A stretch of 12,577 bases of DNA. Source: Lentzea sp. GTDB lineage: Bacteria > Actinomycetota > Actinomycetes > Mycobacteriales > Pseudonocardiaceae. How positions within the stretch are numbered: the first letter of the stretch is position 1; each line of letters begins with the position of its first letter. The stretch lies in NCBI GenBank assembly GCA_030146905.1, contig JASLAV010000169.1:1-12577 (forward strand), in the 5' to 3' direction. The position numbers and the translations under genes were made by a program. Below are positions 1-7,414 of the stretch, one piece after another. Below the pieces are notes generated by a model that did not search any database, had not been told where the DNA came from, and saw only the letters and a list, made by a program, of their open reading frames with translations.

Positions 1-894
1 ATCGGCGCGGTGTCGGCGGCCAGCGCCACCGGCAAGCTCTCCGCGAGCGTCCGCAAGAACGACCTCGTGCCGTCGAGCGACACGCTCGGCCTGCAGGTGC
101 AGGCGGCGGAGCAGGACCTGCTGAAGGTGCTGAACGCCGAGATCCGCGCGGGCCGGTGGCTGTCGCCCGGTGAGAAGTCGGTGGTGCTCGGGGGCACCAC
201 GGCGTCGCGCCTGGGCGTGGACAAGCCCGGTGTGCAGCTGTGGATCGACGGCCAGTGGTTCACCGTGGTCGGCATCCTCGGCCCGCTGCCGCTCTCGCCG
301 GAGATCGACAGGTCCGTGCTGGTCGGCTGGGAGGCGGCGAAGGAGGCGTTCGGGTTCGAGGGGAACGCGAACACCGTCTACGTGCGCACGAGCGAGGACC
401 AGGTCGAGAACGTCCGCAAGCTGCTCGGCCCGACGCTGAACCCGCAGAAGTCCAACGAGGTCAAGGTCTCCAAGCCGTCGGAGGCGCTGGAGGCCCAGCA
501 GCTGGCGGAGAGCTCCTACAACGCGCTGTTCCTGGGTTTGGGCGGGGTCGCGTTGTTGGTGGGAGGCGTCGGCGTGGCGAACACGATGGTGATCTCGGTG
601 CTGGAACGGCGCAGGGAGATCGGTCTGCGGCGGGCGCTCGGGGCGACCCGGCGGCAGATCCGGTGGCAGTTCCTCACCGAGTCGGTGCTGCTGTCCGGTC
701 TCGGCGGGCTGGTCGGCGTGATCGTGGGAATCGCGGTCACGGCCGGATACTCGATCAGCCAGCGGTGGCCGGCGGCACTGCCGTGGCCGGCACTCCTCGG
801 GGGAGTGGGGTCGGCCGTTCTCATCGGCGCCATCGCCGGCGTCTACCCGGCGGTGCGGGCGGCTCGTCAGTCGCCCACTGAAGCACTCGCCTGA
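1..894 (+). CDS. ABC transporter permease, MacB/FtsX type (3' part)
   Basis: The reading frame is open from base 1, so the gene starts before the window; the GTG at 10 is only an internal codon. About 297 residues are visible. The first ~165 look like the end of the extracytoplasmic MacB periplasmic-core domain. After them comes the FtsX domain: a membrane segment (ALFLGLGGVALLVGG...), the family-typical cytoplasmic stretch ERRREIGLRRALGATRRQI, a second segment (LLSGLGGLVGVIVGIAVTAGY), a third (ALLGGVGSAVLIGAIAGVYP), and the typical C-terminal tail AVRAARQSPTEALA. Such permeases pair with a LolD/MacB-like ATPase and export lipoproteins, peptides or drugs, or act in cell-envelope signalling. 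The ATPase partner is presumably upstream, outside the window. The substrate cannot be told. Family assignment is secure. Confidence 0.93.
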   Translation: MGAVSAASATGKLSASVRKNDLVPSSDTLGLQVQAAEQDLLKVLNAEIRAGRWLSPGEKSVVLGGTTASRLGVDKPGVQLWIDGQWFTVVGILGPLPLSPEIDRSVLVGWEAAKEAFGFEGNANTVYVRTSEDQVENVRKLLGPTLNPQKSNEVKVSKPSEALEAQQLAESSYNALFLGLGGVALLVGGVGVANTMVISVLERRREIGLRRALGATRRQIRWQFLTESVLLSGLGGLVGVIVGIAVTAGYSISQRWPAALPWPALLGGVGSAVLIGAIAGVYPAVRAARQSPTEALA

Positions 895-900
895 AAAGCC

Positions 901-936
901 CTGGGGCGCACCGAGAAGTTCCGCGGTGCGCCCCAG
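901..936. terminator. Bidirectional hairpin terminator between convergent genes
   Basis: A perfect 13-bp inverted repeat (901-913 with 924-936, core CTGGGGCGCACC/GGTGCGCCCCAG) has a 10-nt loop. It lies 7 bp after the permease stop and 21 bp after the serC stop on the other strand. There is an A-run to the left (895-898) but no long T-tract. The position between two convergent stops fits a shared terminator in a high-G+C actinomycete. Confidence 0.8.
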
Positions 937-956
937 GTTGCTGCTTCGTCAGACGA

Positions 957-2147
<1,191 letters not shown>

Positions 2148-2194
2148 TCACAGTGTTGCAGGCCGGTGGCCGGCACATGTCGGGCGGGTGTCGT

Positions 2195-2212
2195 GGGTCA
2201 CTTGAGCGACCC
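2195..2212. repeat. Small hairpin in the serC upstream region
   Basis: GGGTC (2195-2199) and GACCC (2208-2212) form a 5-bp stem with an 8-nt loop in the intergenic stretch 2085-2372. It is weak and of unknown role. No confident -35/-10 pair for serC is visible nearby. Confidence 0.3.
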
Positions 2213-2241
2213 CGTCGCCAATGAGTTGATCATGATCGCGT

Positions 2242-2281
2242 ACTCTCCGCGTCGATCATGGAAGAAATGACCACGGAGAGT
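2242..2281. repeat. Imperfect inverted repeat, intergenic
   Basis: The arms ACTCTCCGCG (2242-2251) and CACGGAGAGT (2272-2281) pair at 9 of 10 positions plus one wobble, around a 20-nt loop. GATCATG also occurs twice on the same strand (2228-2234 and 2254-2260), so one copy is inside the loop and one is outside the hairpin. It lies downstream of the hypothetical gene ending at 2373 and upstream of serC. With no T-tract it could be a weak terminator for that gene, or part of a mobile or dispersed intergenic element together with the neighbouring tandem repeat. Confidence 0.55.
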
Positions 2282-2288
2282 GAGTTCG

Positions 2289-2330
2289 GTGTCGCGGATG
2301 TGTGCTGGCGTGTTGTGGATGTGTGCTGGC
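2289..2330. repeat. Two tandem 21-bp repeats, intergenic
   Basis: Two adjacent 21-bp units (2289-2309 and 2310-2330) match at 19 of 21 positions; both end in GGATGTGTGCTGGC. They start 7 bp after the inverted repeat at 2242-2281. The unit length is a multiple of three. On the minus strand they read as the repeated peptide PAHIHNT/PAHIRDT within a 44-codon frame (2332 to 2198) that lacks a ribosome binding site. Function is unknown. Confidence 0.7.
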
Positions 2331-2372
2331 ATGGGCGGCAACGGCGGCACCAGCGACGAGGACGAATAGCCG

Positions 2373-3263
2373 TCATCGCGATGGCGACTCGCGTGGTGGT
2401 TTCCTGAGCTGCAAGCGCACTCCGGCGCGATGGCGGATCGGCAGGCCGGACAGGCGAAAGATGATCGTCTCCCTGCCGCTGTCATCGGCTTTTCTGCGCA
2501 ACCGGAATCCGCTGAACGCCTCTGTTCTCCCGATCGGTTCGACGTAGGCTTCCGTACCTTTCGGAAGTGAAATCCGATAGGTCGCGCGGCTGACCGGTTG
2601 CCAGAACTGGAGCGCGAACTCGTCAGGAGCGCCGTCCAGAAGTGGCGCGCACATCTTCGGCCAGGCCAGGTCGACGATGAAGGACACCTCGGAGTTCACC
2701 ACCGGTGGTGTGTGGAAGTGCACGATGGCTGCCATTGCTCCGTCTCGCGGCCATGACACCGTCGTGCGCAGGGTCGTCCCCGGTGAACCGTCAACCAGCA
2801 GGTTGCGCACGGTCAACTGGACCCGGTGTCGGTAGCGCCCTGGCTGGGGCCATCCGCAACCGAACCTGAGCCTCACGAACCAGAAGTTCTCGTGCGTGGG
2901 CCTGAGCTTGACCTTCAGCTTGATGTGGGTGTCGCCTCGTTCGTCGATGACGGCGGTCTTGTCCCAGTCGAGGACCTCGTACGAGGGCTGCATCTCGTCG
3001 AGGAGTCGGCAGTAGCGAGACACCAGGTCCTTGTGCTCCTCCAGCTTGCGGCGTTCCGCTCCGCGGCCCGCTATGAGTGCGATTCCGGCCGCGGTGATCA
3101 AGAGAATCGCGGTCACGAGTGCGCCCGCCTTGATCGCTGTGCTGCCGAGCACCGCCCCGAGCAACACCGCGAACGACATGAGGCCCACGGCGGCTCTTGC
3201 CACCGCGGGCGGTCCATGTCCCCGGAGGAATTCCTCCAGGAAAAGAATCATCTCTCGCAGCAC
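2373..3263 (-). CDS. Uncharacterised protein with two membrane segments and a beta-rich C-terminal domain
   Basis: I do not recognise this family. From the preferred GTG start at 3263 the product has 296 residues. A short N-terminal stretch comes first, then two hydrophobic segments (about 22-43 and 46-66) joined by a very short turn. Next is a charged linker (RGAERRKLEEHKDLVSRYCRLLDEM, about 67-91), and then ~200 residues rich in alternating hydrophobic, beta-like patterns and tryptophans (W100, W128, W138, W171, W201, W221). The hairpin topology suggests that N-terminus and large domain lie on the same side, probably cytoplasmic. The frame stays open to an ATG at 3338, but the extra 25 residues look non-coding. 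GGGGGGA sits 3 nt before the GTG, and an in-frame ATG at 3251 is the alternative. The gap to the upstream response regulator is 152 bp, so separate transcription is possible. No enzymatic motif is visible. Confidence 0.72.
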   Translation of the reverse strand: MLREMILFLEEFLRGHGPPAVARAAVGLMSFAVLLGAVLGSTAIKAGALVTAILLITAAGIALIAGRGAERRKLEEHKDLVSRYCRLLDEMQPSYEVLDWDKTAVIDERGDTHIKLKVKLRPTHENFWFVRLRFGCGWPQPGRYRHRVQLTVRNLLVDGSPGTTLRTTVSWPRDGAMAAIVHFHTPPVVNSEVSFIVDLAWPKMCAPLLDGAPDEFALQFWQPVSRATYRISLPKGTEAYVEPIGRTEAFSGFRLRRKADDSGRETIIFRLSGLPIRHRAGVRLQLRKPPRESPSR

Positions 3264-3415
3264 CCGTCCCCCCGACTGATGTTGCGAACAGCGGCGGTGA
3301 CTGCCCGTGAGAGTCGATTGGACCGATTGTCGCGTCATTCTTCAGTTCGCCGGAGGGCGACACTCGAACGGCTGTCTTCGTTCACCGAACCGCACCAACG
3401 CGCCGTCTCGGGGAG

Positions 3416-4018
3416 TCACTGGAGCATGCCTCGATCCATGGCGGTGGTGACCGCCGCCGTCCGGTCCGAAACGTCCAGCTTGTTGAACACCCGCAGCAGG
3501 TGGGTCTTCACGGTCGCCTCCGAGATGAACAGGGCCCGCCCGATCCCGGAGTTCGACAACCCCTTGGCGACCAGCCGCAACACCTCGGCCTCGCGTGCGG
3601 ACAGGGGAGGCGTGCGGACCTGGCCGACGACCTTCGCGACCATCGACGGTGCCAGCACGGTCTCCCCGCGCGCCGCCGCGCGGATGGCCGCGATGAGGTC
3701 CTCGGTCGTCGAGTCCTTGAGCAGATACCCGGAGGCGCCGGCCTCGACGGCGCGGAGGATGTCCGAGTCGGTCTCGTACGTCGTGAGCACCAGGACGCGC
3801 GGCCCGGTTCCGGCGATCTTCGCGGTCGCGGCCACACCGTCCATCTCGGGCATCCGCAGGTCCATCAGCACGACGTCCGGCCGCAGCGACGCCGCCTTCT
3901 CGACCGCTTCCCGGCCGGAACCGGCGTCGCCCACGACCTCCAGGTCGTCGGCCACGAGCATCCCCCGCAGCCCCTGGCGCACCACGGGGTGGTCGTCCAC
4001 CAGCAGAACCCTGATCAC
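3416..4018 (-). CDS. Response regulator, NarL/LuxR family
   Basis: This is a 200-residue two-component regulator and the likely partner of the kinase encoded just upstream. The receiver domain covers ~1-120, with the acidic pair Asp8-Asp9, phospho-acceptor Asp53 (VVLMDLRMPEMDG), Thr80 and the conserved Lys101 (GYLLKD). A LuxR-type helix-turn-helix spans ~138-196 (LSAREAEVLRLVAKG..., SEATVKTHLLRVFNKLDVSDR). It starts at a GTG whose last two bases lie in the kinase stop codon (GTGA overlap), so translation is coupled. Family knowledge: phosphorylation permits dimerisation and DNA binding. By context it probably controls the ABC exporter operon in which it lies. The stimulus is unknown. Confidence 0.95.
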   Translation of the reverse strand: MIRVLLVDDHPVVRQGLRGMLVADDLEVVGDAGSGREAVEKAASLRPDVVLMDLRMPEMDGVAATAKIAGTGPRVLVLTTYETDSDILRAVEAGASGYLLKDSTTEDLIAAIRAAARGETVLAPSMVAKVVGQVRTPPLSAREAEVLRLVAKGLSNSGIGRALFISEATVKTHLLRVFNKLDVSDRTAAVTTAMDRGMLQ

Positions 4019-5070
4019 AGTGGCACCTCCACCAGCACCGACGCCCCCTCGTCCGACGACAGCGAGAGCGTCCCGCCCACCTGTTCGAGCCGTGCGCGCA
4101 TGCCGCGCAGACCGAAGCCTTCCATGGCGCCGCCGAACCCGCGGCCGTCGTCGCGCACCTCCAGCGAGACGCCGTCGGGGTCGAACCGCACCACCACGTC
4201 CACACGGGACGCCTCCGAGTGCCGCGCCACGTTGGTGAGGGCCTCCTGCGCGGCTCGCAGCAGCACCACCTCGACCGAGGTCGCGAGCGGCACGGGGTCG
4301 CCGATCACCCGGAACGTCGACGGCAGTGGCGCCCCGGTCACCAGCCGCCGCAGCGCGTCCTCCAGCGACGAACCGTCCAAAGGCGACGGTGAGTTGGCCG
4401 CCACCAGTGCCCGCGCCTCGCGGAGGTTCTCACGGGCGGTCTGCAACGCCAGTTCCACGTTCGGCTGCGCGCCCTGCAGCAGTGTGATGATCGACGTGTA
4501 GCCCTGCGCGAGCGTGTCGTGGATCTCGGCCGCCCAGCGGGCCCGTTCTGCCTCGATGGTCAGCGCCTCGATGCGTTGCAGCAGCTCACCGCGCTGGTCG
4601 TTCTGCTGCGCGATCCGGCTGATGGCCCAGCCGAACGCCTGGGAGAAGCCGGTGATCAGCAGTGCGGCCGGCCACGGCAGTGCGGGGACGGCGCCCGCGA
4701 CCCAGGTCAGGATCTGCGGGGTGAACACGAACAGCACCATCGGGAAGAACGCCCGCCCGACCGACAACACCATGTAGATCTGCGGGACCAGGCCGAACAG
4801 GGCGAACGTGGCGTTGCCGCTGAACCAGACCGCCGGTGCGAACGTGGCGAGCGACCCGGCCACGTGGACCCACCCGCGCCAGTCGTCCCGTTCCGCGATC
4901 ATCACCTTCCTGCCGTAGAACAGGAACCACAGGGCGTTCAGGGACAGCAACCCCGCCGCCGAGAGCCGGTCGGCGAGGGTGTTGTTGTCGACCAGGATGA
5001 GCACGAGCGTGGTGACCTGGGTGAGCGCGAAGAGCACGTACCAGGTCGTCAGCGGCTGGTGTTGCTCCAC
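4015..5070 (-). CDS. Sensor histidine kinase, HisKA_3/DesK-like
   Basis: The start is the GTG at 5070 (MEQHQPLTTWYVLF), supported by AGGA with a 7-nt spacer. It overlaps the permease 3' end by 22 bp. The frame continues far upstream, but only as antisense-like read-through of the permease. The product has 351 residues. The first ~150 hold five or six membrane segments with almost no extracytoplasmic loop, so the kinase probably senses the membrane, or a signal passed on by the transporter. The dimerisation/phospho-acceptor box is RARWAAEIHDTLAQGY with His184. The ATPase domain shows the N box (QEALTNVARHS, 275-285), the G1 box DDGRGF (307-312) and the G2 box GFGLRGMRARL (318-328). Its stop overlaps the response-regulator start by 4 bp. 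The closest described layouts are LiaS/DesK-type sensors beside ABC exporters. Confidence 0.93.
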   Translation of the reverse strand: MEQHQPLTTWYVLFALTQVTTLVLILVDNNTLADRLSAAGLLSLNALWFLFYGRKVMIAERDDWRGWVHVAGSLATFAPAVWFSGNATFALFGLVPQIYMVLSVGRAFFPMVLFVFTPQILTWVAGAVPALPWPAALLITGFSQAFGWAISRIAQQNDQRGELLQRIEALTIEAERARWAAEIHDTLAQGYTSIITLLQGAQPNVELALQTARENLREARALVAANSPSPLDGSSLEDALRRLVTGAPLPSTFRVIGDPVPLATSVEVVLLRAAQEALTNVARHSEASRVDVVVRFDPDGVSLEVRDDGRGFGGAMEGFGLRGMRARLEQVGGTLSLSSDEGASVLVEVPL

Positions 5071-5849
5071 CGGAAGGTCCTGCCGACCAGCACCAGGCCC
5101 ACGATCGTCCACGCCCCGAGCACCAGCGCGATCTTGCCGAGCTCCCATGATCCCGCCGCCTCCATGACCGCGTAGCCGTCGTCCAGTGCGAACACCGAGC
5201 GGAAACCCTGGCACACCCACTTGAGCGGGAAGAGCGAGCCCGCGGTGCGCAGCGACTCCGGCAGGGCCGACTGCATGATGAACACCCCGCTGAGGAACTG
5301 CAGCACGATGTACGGCAGGTTCAGCACGCCCGCGGCGCTGCGGGTGGACTTCGCGATCGAGCTGAGCGCCACGCCGAGCAGCGAGCACGCGACGACGCCG
5401 AGCGCGAACACCCAGCCGAACGTGAACCACTTCTGCGCGGTCGACGGCAGCTCGACGTCGAACCGCAGCACGGCCACCACCATCAGCAGCACGGCCTCGG
5501 CCAGGCTCGACACGAAGACGAGGATGATCTTGCCGATGAAGTAGGACGTGAACGGCATCGGCGTGCCGCGCAACCGCTTGAGCGTCCCGTCCTCGCGGTC
5601 GGCGACGACGCTCATGCCGAGCCCGACGAACGACGTCGAGATGATGCCGGCACCGATCATGCTCGCCGCGAACATCTGGGCGGCGGCGGGCTCGCGGACG
5701 TAGACGGTGCCGAGCAGCAGCATCAGCAGCGCGGGCAGCGACACCGTGAAGATGAGGTTTTCCTTCTGCCGGAAGAACTCCCGCAGCTCGGTCGCACCCC
5801 TCGACAGACCGAGCGACAGGGTCGTGGGCAGGGCTGTCGCCGTGGTCAT
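5049..5849 (-). CDS. ABC-2 type transporter permease
   Basis: A 266-residue integral membrane protein with six predicted segments (about 32-50, 60-82, 104-128, 142-164, 173-195, 238-257). It carries the ABC-2 family signature in the loop after segment 2, REDGTLKRLRGTP (85-97). It should dimerise and form the export channel for the ATPase encoded immediately upstream. The ATG at 5849 is chosen because it overlaps the ATPase stop (ATGA), the usual coupling in such pairs; the frame upstream of it is antisense-like. The gene pair resembles DrrAB-type drug, antibiotic or lipid exporters. The substrate cannot be read from the sequence. Confidence 0.93.
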   Translation of the reverse strand: MTTATALPTTLSLGLSRGATELREFFRQKENLIFTVSLPALLMLLLGTVYVREPAAAQMFAASMIGAGIISTSFVGLGMSVVADREDGTLKRLRGTPMPFTSYFIGKIILVFVSSLAEAVLLMVVAVLRFDVELPSTAQKWFTFGWVFALGVVACSLLGVALSSIAKSTRSAAGVLNLPYIVLQFLSGVFIMQSALPESLRTAGSLFPLKWVCQGFRSVFALDDGYAVMEAAGSWELGKIALVLGAWTIVGLVLVGRTFRWSNTSR

Positions 5850-6670
5850 GCGATCAGCTCCAGGTAGACGTCTTCCAGCGACGGGCGGGTGACGGTGAGC
5901 TCGGCCAGCTCGCCGTGCCTCGACAGCTCGGCGATCACCTTGGTGGGCTCGGAGGTCCGGATCTCGCTGTAGCCGGGACCGGACATCCACCGGACCAAGG
6001 CGTCGGCGTGCGCGCGTCCGCCCAGCGTCTGCGGTGTGCCCTCGGCGACGACCAGCCCGCCGGCGAGCACGGCCACGCGGTCGGCGAGCGCCTCCGCCTC
6101 GTCGAGGTAGTGCGTGGTCAGCAGGATCGTGGTGCCCTCTGCGGCCAGCAGCCTGATCAGGCCCCAGAACTGGCGCCGGGCCTCGGGGTCGAACCCCGTG
6201 GTCGGCTCGTCGAGGAACACGAGCTCCGGCCGCCCGATGATGCCGAGCGCCACGTCCAGCCGCCGCCGCTGCCCACCGGACAACGTGCCGGCGCGCGACC
6301 TGGCCTTCTCCGTGAGCCCGACGAGGTCGATGACCTCCTCCGGGTCACGCGGGTTGCCGTAGTACCCGGCGTAGTGGTGAACGGCCTCGCGGACCGTCAG
6401 CGTCGCGGCGTCCGTCGCGCTCTGCAGGACGATGCCGATCTTCGAACGCCACTGCCTGCCGCCCTTGGCCGGGTCGACGCCCAGCACGCTGACCTCGCCG
6501 GCGTCGCGGTCGCGGTGCCCCTCCAGGATCTCGACGCTCGTGGTCTTGCCGGCCCCGTTCGGGCCGAGCACGGCGAACACCTCGCCGCGAGCGACGTCGA
6601 GATCCACCCCGGCCACCGCCTGGTGGCCCTTGTAGGCCTTCTTCAGGCCCCTCACCCGGATCGCGTTCAT
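5846..6670 (-). CDS. ABC transporter ATP-binding protein, DrrA/CcmA-like
   Basis: A 274-residue nucleotide-binding subunit of the exporter. In order it shows Walker A GPNGAGKT (36-43), the Q-loop Gln83 (IVLQSATD), the signature LSGGQRRRLDVAL (130-142), Walker B LVFLDEPTTGFDP (150-162) and the H-loop His187 (LLTTHYLDEAE). The C-terminal ~60 residues (through RPSLEDVYLELIA) are the tail typical of DrrA-like export ATPases. The ATG at 6670 is preceded by AGGA with an 8-nt spacer. It is the first gene of the four-gene minus-strand operon and reads divergently from urease. Assignment to an export system is firm; the transported compound is not known. Confidence 0.95.
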   Translation of the reverse strand: MNAIRVRGLKKAYKGHQAVAGVDLDVARGEVFAVLGPNGAGKTTSVEILEGHRDRDAGEVSVLGVDPAKGGRQWRSKIGIVLQSATDAATLTVREAVHHYAGYYGNPRDPEEVIDLVGLTEKARSRAGTLSGGQRRRLDVALGIIGRPELVFLDEPTTGFDPEARRQFWGLIRLLAAEGTTILLTTHYLDEAEALADRVAVLAGGLVVAEGTPQTLGGRAHADALVRWMSGPGYSEIRTSEPTKVIAELSRHGELAELTVTRPSLEDVYLELIA

Positions 6671-6717
6671 GGGGAGAATCCTGCGGTTTCCTGCCCCCTG
6701 CGCGGGACGACCAGCCC

Positions 6718-6736
6718 GTTGACCCCGGCTGTCAAC
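6718..6736. promoter_or_regulatory. Operator-like palindrome GTTGAC-N7-GTCAAC
   Basis: Perfect 6-bp arms (6718-6723 and 6731-6736) flank a 7-nt spacer, 48-66 bp upstream of the ATPase start. The right arm read on the minus strand contains TTGACA (6735-6730), a consensus -35 hexamer pointing toward the transporter operon; no good -10 follows at 16-18 nt. The site is a candidate operator for the operon's own response regulator, or the -35 region of its promoter. Confidence 0.45.
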
Positions 6737-6758
6737 CGGTCGGTGGACACGCGTCCGT

Positions 6759-6774
6759 GTTTCGGCCGTGTTTC
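6759..6774 (-). promoter_or_regulatory. Candidate GlnR (nitrogen regulator) box
   Basis: The minus strand reads GAAAC-N6-GAAAC (plus strand GTTTC at 6759-6763 and 6770-6774), inside two direct 9-bp repeats CCGTGTTTC (6755-6763, 6766-6774) spaced by 11 bp. Actinobacterial GlnR boxes follow the pattern gTnAC-N6-GaAAC with the same 11-bp period, and urease genes are known GlnR targets in several actinomycetes. The centre lies about 48 bp upstream of the urease start codon, a usual position for an activator. The first half-site departs from GTnAC at one base. Confidence 0.45.
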
Positions 6775-6802
6775 CACTCCGCGATATCGAGCTTTCACGT
6801 GT

Positions 6803-6808
6803 TAGAAC
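6803..6808 (+). promoter_or_regulatory. Candidate -10 element for a leaderless urease transcript
   Basis: TAGAAC ends 6 nt before the GTG start at 6815, and no Shine-Dalgarno sequence lies in front of that GTG. This spacing fits transcription starting at the start codon itself, which is common in actinobacteria. The last base departs from TANNNT and no -35 consensus is visible, in line with an activator-dependent promoter. An 8-bp palindrome CGATATCG (6783-6790) sits where a -35 region would be. Confidence 0.35.
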
Positions 6809-6814
6809 GGCCCA

Positions 6815-7414
6815 GTGCATCTGACGCCGCATGAACGCGACAAGCTCCTCGTGCACGTCGCCGCCGACGTGGCCCGCCGCCGCCTCGAACGCGGGGTGCT
6901 CCTCAACTACCCCGAGGCCGTCGCGTTGATCACCGACCACGTGCTGGAGGGCGCGCGGGACGGCCGCACGGTCAGCGAGCTCATGGAGAGCGGCCGCACG
7001 GTCCTCGCGCCGGAGCAGGTCATGCGCGGTGTGCCGGAGATGATCGACTCGGTGCAGGCGGAGGCGACGTTCCCCGACGGCACCAAGCTCGTCACGGTGC
7101 ACCACCCGATCGCGCCCTCCGCCGGTCCGGCGCCGGGTGAGGTGGTCGTCGGTCCTGAGCCCGTCGAGCTGAACCCCGGCCGTCCGCGCGTCACGATGGT
7201 CGTCGTCAACGTCGCCGACCGGCCGGTGCAGGTCGGGTCGCACTTCCACTTCGCGTCGGTCAACACGGGCCTGGAGTTCGACCGGGAGGCCGCGTTCGGC
7301 TACCGGCTGGACATCCCGGCCGGCACGGCCGTGCGGTTCGAGCCGGGTGTCGAGCGCGAGGTCGCGCTGGTCCCGCTGGCAGGGCTGAGGATCGTCAGGG
7401 GGCTGCAGCGATGA
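6815..7414 (+). CDS. ureAB: Fused urease gamma/beta subunit (UreA-UreB)
   Basis: The two small structural subunits of urease, which hydrolyses urea to ammonia and carbamate in the cytoplasm, are joined in one 199-residue chain. Residues 1-~100 are UreA ([26 protein letters not shown], then [27 protein letters not shown]). A short linker PSAGPAPGE leads into UreB from ~108 ([51 protein letters not shown]). Compared with Klebsiella-type UreB, the chain stops at [10 protein letters not shown] and so lacks roughly the last 14 residues. Start is the GTG at 6815, without a visible ribosome binding site. The stop overlaps the ureC ATG (ATGA). This is the first gene of the urease operon. Confidence 0.95.
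   Translation: MHLTPHERDKLLVHVAADVARRRLERGVLLNYPEAVALITDHVLEGARDGRTVSELMESGRTVLAPEQVMRGVPEMIDSVQAEATFPDGTKLVTVHHPIAPSAGPAPGEVVVGPEPVELNPGRPRVTMVVVNVADRPVQVGSHFHFASVNTGLEFDREAAFGYRLDIPAGTAVRFEPGVEREVALVPLAGLRIVRGLQR

Noticed and set aside
2198..2332. 44-codon minus-strand frame with repeated PAHI-x-x-T units
   Set aside because: It has no ribosome binding site, and the repeat alone explains the peptide pattern. Kept only as a finding on the repeat.
3366..3415. Hairpin GTTC-ACC-GAAC after the response-regulator stop as a terminator
   Set aside because: The stem has only 4 bp and no T-tract, too weak to call.
2826..4238. Long plus-strand open frame (470 codons) opposite the response regulator and hypothetical gene
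   Set aside because: It is antisense to well-supported genes, has a low-complexity Arg/Ser/Pro composition and no ribosome binding site; such shadows are usual in high-G+C DNA.
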